A program made the translations under genes and the position numbers. A stretch of DNA of 64,000 nt from Cavenderia fasciculata (lineage: Eukaryota; Evosea; Eumycetozoa; Acytosteliales; Cavenderiaceae): contig NW_004457695.1 in assembly GCF_000203815.1 (NCBI RefSeq), forward strand, positions 1,178,001-1,242,000, written 5' to 3'. This document shows, piece by piece, positions 59,047-64,000 of this stretch. Numbering within the stretch: the first letter of the stretch is position 1; each line of letters opens with the position of its first letter. Below the pieces are notes generated by a model. That model ran no database searches and was not told the origin of the DNA. It saw nothing but the letters and a program-made list of their open reading frames with translations.

Positions 59047-60150
59047 ATGGAAAGAAATCAAGAATCAGTTGTTATTACTGGAGGACAAGGATTTATAGGT
59101 AGTTGGGTAGCTAAATTATTGTTGGAACAAACCAATCAAGGTTGTAATAGTTACAATGTGATCATTGTAGATGTTAAACCAGATGATCGTATTCTTAGAC
59201 AAGTATTGTCACCTTCTCAACTATCAATGTTGACTCGTGTCTATTTGGACATTGCCAACGGACAGGCTGTCACCGACATGGTTAGAAAATACACTCCATC
59301 TTTTATCATTCATTTGGCTGGTTTGCAAATACCAACATGTCGTGCCAATCCCATCCTAGGTTGTCAAGTTAATGTTATCGGTACTATTAATGTATTTGAA
59401 GCTGTTAAACAATTGGTAAAGAGGAAAATAGGAAAAGAATATATAATATACAATAGATCATTGATTAACCTTTTTGTTATTTGTTTGTAGGAAAAAACAT
59501 GTCCAATTATTTATGCATCAAGTGCAGCTGTATCTGGACCATCAGAGGATTATGATGGACCAATTAATGATAATGCTTCACACACTCCTTTGACACACTA
59601 TGGTGTCTATAAACAGGCGAATGAAGGATCGGCAAGAGTCTATTGGATGGATAACAAGATACCAAGTGTTGCATTGCGACCATTTACAGTGTATGGAGTG
59701 GGTCGAGAGATTGGAATGACAAGCTCGCCGACAAAGTTGATAAAGGCCATTGTCAGTACCAAAACAGAGTATACTATCCCATTTAGTGGTGATATATGTG
59801 TAAACTATGTCGAGGATATAGCATCACTGTTTATTCAATTGGGTCAACTCAAAGACACCATCAAAGGAGCTCATGTATGTAATATCACTGGTGATGTCGT
59901 AAGTGTCCAACAATGGGTCGATCTAGTCAAACAAGTAGCTGAAAAGGAAATGAACAAATCTATCAATGTCAAGATTGAAGGATCACCACTTCCCTATCCA
60001 ACCCATTTCAAAGAAGATACACTTGCCAAACTACTCAATTGTCAATCCAATCAAGTTAAAACAACTCCTCCTATCATCGCCATCACCAAAACTCTCAAAA
60101 TATTTAAATCTCTCTCTGATCAATCAATTTTAGAATTTAATGACCTATAA
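59047..60150 (+). CDS. NAD-dependent epimerase/dehydratase (extended SDR)
   Basis: The exons are 59047-59415 and 59491-60150, phase 0, giving 342 aa. The Rossmann start reads VVITGGQGFIGSWVAKLLLE, with the GxxGxxG dinucleotide-binding motif. An acidic residue after beta2 (VIIVDVK) favours NAD(H). HLAGLQIPTCRANP and NVIGTINVFEAVKQL match the family. The splice gives CPIIYASSAAVSG (catalytic Ser region), and the catalytic pair is in YGVYKQANE (Y-x3-K). RPFTVYGVGR is the substrate-binding turn. It resembles UDP-sugar epimerases and related bacterial-type enzymes. The substrate cannot be named. All catalytic residues are present. The intron has a GTAAAG donor and a TTTGTAG acceptor. Confidence 0.88.
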
Positions 60151-60328
60151 ACGGAAATATATTAATAATAATTTTATTAAAATAGTAAAAAGAAAGAATA
60201 ATAAAAAATGGAAATATTAAAACACAAATATATATATATATATATAAAACAGTTATATAGATAGGATTGTTGTTTTGGGTATAAAAAATGTATATATTAT
60301 TTGTTATTTGTTATTTGTTTTTAAATTT

Positions 60329-61946
60329 TTAGTTGGCAGATTCATTAACCAAAAGTGGAGCAGATTCAGATGAAGCAGCATTCAAGAGTTTAGTGTTCTC
60401 CTTCATTGTGGCGGATGGAATATTGATACGACGGTTCTTGATATCGACGAGGATGAGGACGATACAGAGTGCACAACCGACGGCGGCAAAACAGGTAAAG
60501 ATGGCAGAGGTGATGTGATAGTTTTTGTTGGTGTCTTGGAGGATGGCGTTGATGGCGAGGGTTGAGAGAGCGACGGCGGCGTTTTGGAAGGCAAAAGCGA
60601 GACCGTAGGCGGTACCGAGACGACTGGATGGGATGAGGGCTGGGATAGTTGGCCAGATAGAGGCGGCCATGGTGGCATAAGAGACACCGAGCATGATCAT
60701 ACCAATGTATGGGTTGGCGCTGGTAAATCCGAGTACAATGTGAGCGGCAGTCATGAGGGCGGTGGCACCGGCCATGAAACTGAGGTTATGACCAACACGA
60801 TCAATCAAGAAACCAATGAGTGGTGATGGTGCAGCAGTGTAGTATGGGATGGATGTGAGGATGGCAGTGTCGCAGCCTGGGAACTTGCTAGCAAGCATGT
60901 TGTTGGCAATGGTGATAAAGACAAAGAGTGGGACGTAGAAAAAGACGACGACGAAAAAGATGAGCCATACCGACCCGGGGAACTTGGCAATATCCTTGAG
61001 TGATACGGCGTCGTTCTTGGAGGCTTCTTTGTCCTTGTCCTTTTTACCACGGATCAAGTCGAGACCGAGCAAAATAATACAAGAGATGAATGAAACACCA
61101 CAGGTAATAGCACCAAACCACACGGCAAAGGGGATAGAGTGTGACTTGATCAATTCCGGTGTGACTTGGAAGTTGACAGCACTACCAATACGCGAGAAAC
61201 CAAGTGTAATGGCAAAGGCAAAGTTAATGTCTGAACGTCCGTTGAACCATGTTGCGCAAAATGTCGATTGAGCCACCGACAATGATTCACCACCAAGACC
61301 AAACACCAAACGACCGACCAAAGCCAACCAATAGAGCTTATAAGAGGCAGAGAGTGAGAAAATGATTTGTCCGGCCATAACCAAAACGCAAAAGACCATT
61401 GCTCCCTTTTTCAAACCAAATACTGTATCGATGAGGTATCCACCAAAGAATACAATGACCATATTGGGGAAGTTATAAACTGAATAAAGAATACCATATT
61501 GTGTATCTCCAATATCATAATACTAAAAAAATAAAATAAGATAAAGAAAGAAAGAAAAGAGTCAATAAATAATAATAAATATGATTGAGTTGAATGTGAT
61601 GTGATGATTTGATTTGATTCAACTTACGATTTCAAGTTCTGAAATAGTTCCATTTGGATCAGCACTAGTTGGATGTGGTACTGATGGGAAAGCACCTGGA
61701 ATATCCTATATTGATGATGAATGATTAATGATGATTAATGATTAATGATGATATTAGTATACTCGTTTGTTTCGTTTGTTTCATTTCATTCGTTTCATTC
61801 GTTTGTTCTGATCTGATCTGATCTGATTGTTGTTAACATACATAAATATAATAACTTCCAAATGTAATTAAACAAATAAACAAGAGACCCAAATATCTGA
61901 ACAAATGTTCAGACATTGGAATCTTCTTTTCTGAATCGGCTGACAT
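60329..61946 (-). CDS. Major facilitator superfamily transporter, MFSD1-like
   Basis: The exons are 61946-61842, 61705-61628 and 61522-60329, all phase 0, giving 458 aa. The N terminus MSADSEKKIPMSEHLFRYLG leads to TM1, then a luminal loop with NGTISE (possible N-glycosylation). Exon 3 has YDIGDTQYGILYSVYNFPNMVIVFFGGYLIDTVFG, the MFS motif A region, and RLVFGLGGESLSVAQSTFCATWF. It ends with AMAASIWPTIPALIPSSRLGTAYGLAFAFQN. These align closely with MFSD1, a lysosomal dipeptide exporter in mammals. About twelve TM helices are predicted. The tail KLLNAASSESAPLLVNESAN contains a dileucine-like PLL signal consistent with endolysosomal sorting. Assignment is strong; the substrate is inferred. Confidence 0.9.
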
Positions 61947-62562
61947 TCTTGTATATGATGATTGATATTATTACGATAGATAGATAGACAGACAGAGATA
62001 GAATGACTAGTATAGGTATAGCAAATATAAATACTAATCGTCGTTGTCGCGGTATCGGTGTGAATACTAACTACAGATAAATACAAAGTAATAAATACTA
62101 AACTAATAACATTTGTTAGCTTAAATAGAGGTGGTTAGGGAGACCTCGATAGACAATTCTCACACCCATGTTTTTTTAAAAAACAACCAACAAACGATCG
62201 TTTTGCTTTTTAGAGTTCCCTGCACCCCTCAAAGTGTGAGAGAGTAGGACGGATTGATTCAATCATACCCTCTTACTTTGATGATGTATTACATCTCCTA
62301 GGAGAGAACACCCAATGGCATCAATTCCATTGACCCAAAGATATTTGTTAATACAAACGGAAAATTAATATCTCCCATCAAAAAAGGGGGCGAATCGAAG
62401 CAAAGAACGAGTCTTCAGAATGCGAATAACACATTTAATATAAACCTCTTTTTCTCACAAAAGGTAGGTAATAGATAAACATTAAATATATCGGATGGGA
62501 TGGTTTCGAGAATATATATATTCATCCTCCCTCTTTTATTTATTCTTTTTAAATTGATTAAT
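61947..62562. other. Divergent intergenic region with palindromes
   Basis: It contains AAACGATCGTTT (62192-62203, the same palindrome as 24870-24881), GATTGATTCAATC (62252-62264), TCTCCTAGGAGA (62294-62305) and CAATGG with CCATTG (62313-62332). The promoter of the transporter (-) and dCTP deaminase (+) genes must lie here. No gene is seen. Confidence 0.5.
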
Positions 62563-63149
62563 ATGACAGTTCTATCAAGAGATGAGGTACTTAAATGTAT
62601 AGAATCAGGGTAGGTATTGATCAACAGATAAGAGACAGCAGCAGCAGCAGCAGATTAGTAATACCAACATCTTCTGTAGTGAAATATCAATTAGTCCATT
62701 TGATCCAGATGCACTTGGCGGTGCCACATTGGATCTAACATTGTCAAATGAATTTAGAGTGTTTTCAAAAGAATCTGAAACCATTCTTGTCACTGATGAA
62801 ACCAACTATAGAGATTATACCAAACATTTTGTACTAGGCGAAGGAGAGACTTTCATTTTAGAGCCAAGATCATTGGTTTTGGCCATCACCAAAGAGACGG
62901 TCTTCGCTCTCTCCCAACTATTGTGGTCTACTAGAAGGCAGATCTCGTTTTGCAAGAATGGGACTCTTTGTTCACTTGTCTACAGGTTTCATGCAACCAT
63001 CCACCTCTAGTCCAACGGTTCTCGAAATATTCAATGCATCCAACAATCGTTTGGAACTAAAACCTGGATCTAAAATGTGTCAACTTATTTTTATGAAAAT
63101 GGAAGGACAAGCTTCTTATACTGGTAGATTTAGAGATAATCATTTGTAA
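62563..63149 (+). pseudogene. dcd: dCTP deaminase / dUTPase-fold protein of bacterial type, frame interrupted
   Basis: Exon 1 is 62563-62609 (MTVLSRDEVLKCIESG) and exon 2 starts at 62659 after an ATTAG acceptor. The protein then reads ISISPFDPDALGGATLDLTL, NEFRVF and FVLGEGETFILEPRSLVLAI, the Dcd order. The frame of TKETV is lost near 62906-62912 (CT repeat) and again near 62922. The original frame stops at 63010. In the third frame the family resumes with GLLEGRSRFARMGLFVHL, VLEIFNASNNRLELKPG (catalytic Glu in VLEIFN), CQLIF and YTGRFRDNHL. Dcd deaminates dCTP to dUTP for thymidylate synthesis. The breaks fall exactly between conserved motifs, and no GT-AG intron fits. It is either a decaying gene or carries sequence errors. 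Confidence 0.7.
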
Positions 63150-63551
63150 CAAAATAATAATAATAATAATAATAAAACAAACAGATAATAATAATAATAA
63201 TAATAATAAACATATGTTACTACTGCTATTAAACAATCACCTGATCAATATGGTGCGAGCTTGTGGAACAAAAACATTTTTAGCAGCCTGGTTTGTTGGT
63301 TATGAGATTAGATTATTCTCTCATTTCACAATTGTAGTATACTACTATTATGTGTATCATTCTGATCTATAGATCTGTCTTGGGTTGATTGCAAGAGGAC
63401 AATGAAAAAATCACAAGAAGCAAAAAAAATAAAATAAAAAAAACATTTTTTTTTCCGTGTTTTGTTGCAGCTGTGATCATTATGCGTCTGAGAAGCAAAA
63501 CTTGTTATTATTATTACATTAGACACAAGAAGAGTAATAGAGCATTAAAAG
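63150..63551. other. Intergenic region
   Basis: Two AAT runs (about 63157-63173 and 63186-63209) and T/A-rich sequence precede the last gene. No gene is seen. Confidence 0.5.
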
Positions 63552-63687
63552 ATGTCAAAGTGGATTAAATACGTAAAGGAAATCTTCACTCCAGGTCACT
63601 CTATGGAGTTCTTCCACAAGCCAGGAAATTCGCTCATCGAACGTGCTGAATTGAACGCCTCTCGTAAGGCCCTCCAAGACAAGAGAT
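63552..63687 (+). CDS. First exon of an unidentified gene, cut by the window end
   Basis: Exon 1 encodes about 45 residues, MSKWIKYVKEIFTPGHSMEF, then FHKPGNSLIERAELNASRKA and LQDKR. It ends in phase 1 at a GTAAGT donor (63688). Codon use is C-ending and biased (TCGCTCATCGAACGTGCT), which suggests a well-expressed housekeeping gene. No acceptor followed by coding sequence is evident before 64000, so the intron is long or the next exon lies beyond. I do not recognise the family. Confidence 0.6.
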
Positions 63688-64000
63688 GTAAGTACCTACT
63701 ATATATATATTCATTCAGCATTATATTTAAGTCATAGTAGTAGTAGCTAGCATTAGTATAGTCGAAGATAAAGAAGATCAACAAAATGGAATGAATACTG
63801 ATGTGATGATGAGATGAAAGAAAAGAACAATCAACAAAAGAAAAGAATGAATGATGATGATCAACATATATGCAAACAAACAGATTTACAAAACAAGAGA
63901 GAAATTTTCATTGTAAATCTCTTTTATATATATATGTATCAATCATTCTTGATTGATGATTTGTTAGAAGATGAAGATCATCATCATTATCATCCCTCCC

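Noticed and set aside
62901-62960. An intron to explain the frame change in the dCTP deaminase gene
   Set aside because: No GT...AG pair in this stretch joins the conserved motifs in frame, and the motifs are already at normal spacing.

Overview
The window is nuclear DNA from a dictyostelid social amoeba. It is AT-rich, has short GT-AG introns (mostly 60-120 bp, GTATGT or GTAAGT donors, TTTAG acceptors), and its proteins carry long Asn, Gln and Ser/Thr tracts. It holds two neighbouring Sib (integrin-beta-like) adhesion genes, an actin gene, and F-box and NRTEGC-type ankyrin repeat families. The large F-box/ankyrin families and the GC-rich codon use of the Sib genes suggest an early-branching dictyostelid (Cavenderia, Heterostelium or Acytostelium type) rather than D. 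discoideum. That placement is an inference. All exon coordinates below come from reading splice sites and checking codon phase by hand.

Layout. 1-8.4 kb: two tandem, related F-box/leucine-rich genes, both interrupted by stops or frameshifts. Copy A ends in a Gln-rich tail; copy B ends in five tandem SUMO-like domains. 8.4-14.2 kb: a USP36-type deubiquitinase (-), a GNAT acetyltransferase (+) and an orphan secreted protein (+). 14.6-17.7 kb: actin (+) facing the dynactin subunit Arp11/ACTR10 (-). 18.0-24.8 kb, all (-): ESCRT-III Vps32/CHMP4, an ArfGAP joined to a TRAF-like zinc-finger tail, and a multipass membrane protein. 24.8-26.2 kb: gene-poor, hairpin-rich DNA. 26.2-30.7 kb: a small secreted Cys-rich protein with a 5-nt microexon (+), ribosomal protein L22 (-) with a nearby 95-bp direct repeat, and the AAA ATPase AFG2/SPATA5 (+).

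31.4-37.4 kb: an RRM/zinc-knuckle/RS splicing-type protein (-), a possible Nur1-like nuclear-envelope protein (+), ribosomal protein S20 (+) and checkpoint clamp subunit Rad9 (-). 37.5-44.2 kb: ankyrin protein (-), BolA (-), second ankyrin protein (+). 45.6-58.5 kb: two Sib genes in tandem. 59-64 kb: an NAD-dependent epimerase (+), an MFSD1-like transporter (-), a bacterial-type dCTP deaminase gene with a broken frame (+), and the first exon of an unidentified gene (+) cut by the window end.

Functions are mostly unrelated housekeeping. Themes: ubiquitin-like biology (F-box genes, SUMO-like domains, USP), actin/dynactin, membrane traffic (Vps32, ArfGAP), ribosome synthesis (L22, S20, AFG2, possibly the USP) and adhesion (Sib pair). 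Some twenty spliced genes have clean reading frames. Breaks are confined to the F-box pair and the dCTP deaminase, which favours real decay over general sequence error. The best candidates for something undescribed are the F-box plus poly-SUMO-like architecture, the ArfGAP-zinc-finger fusion, the 5-nt microexon, and the intergenic hairpin clusters.
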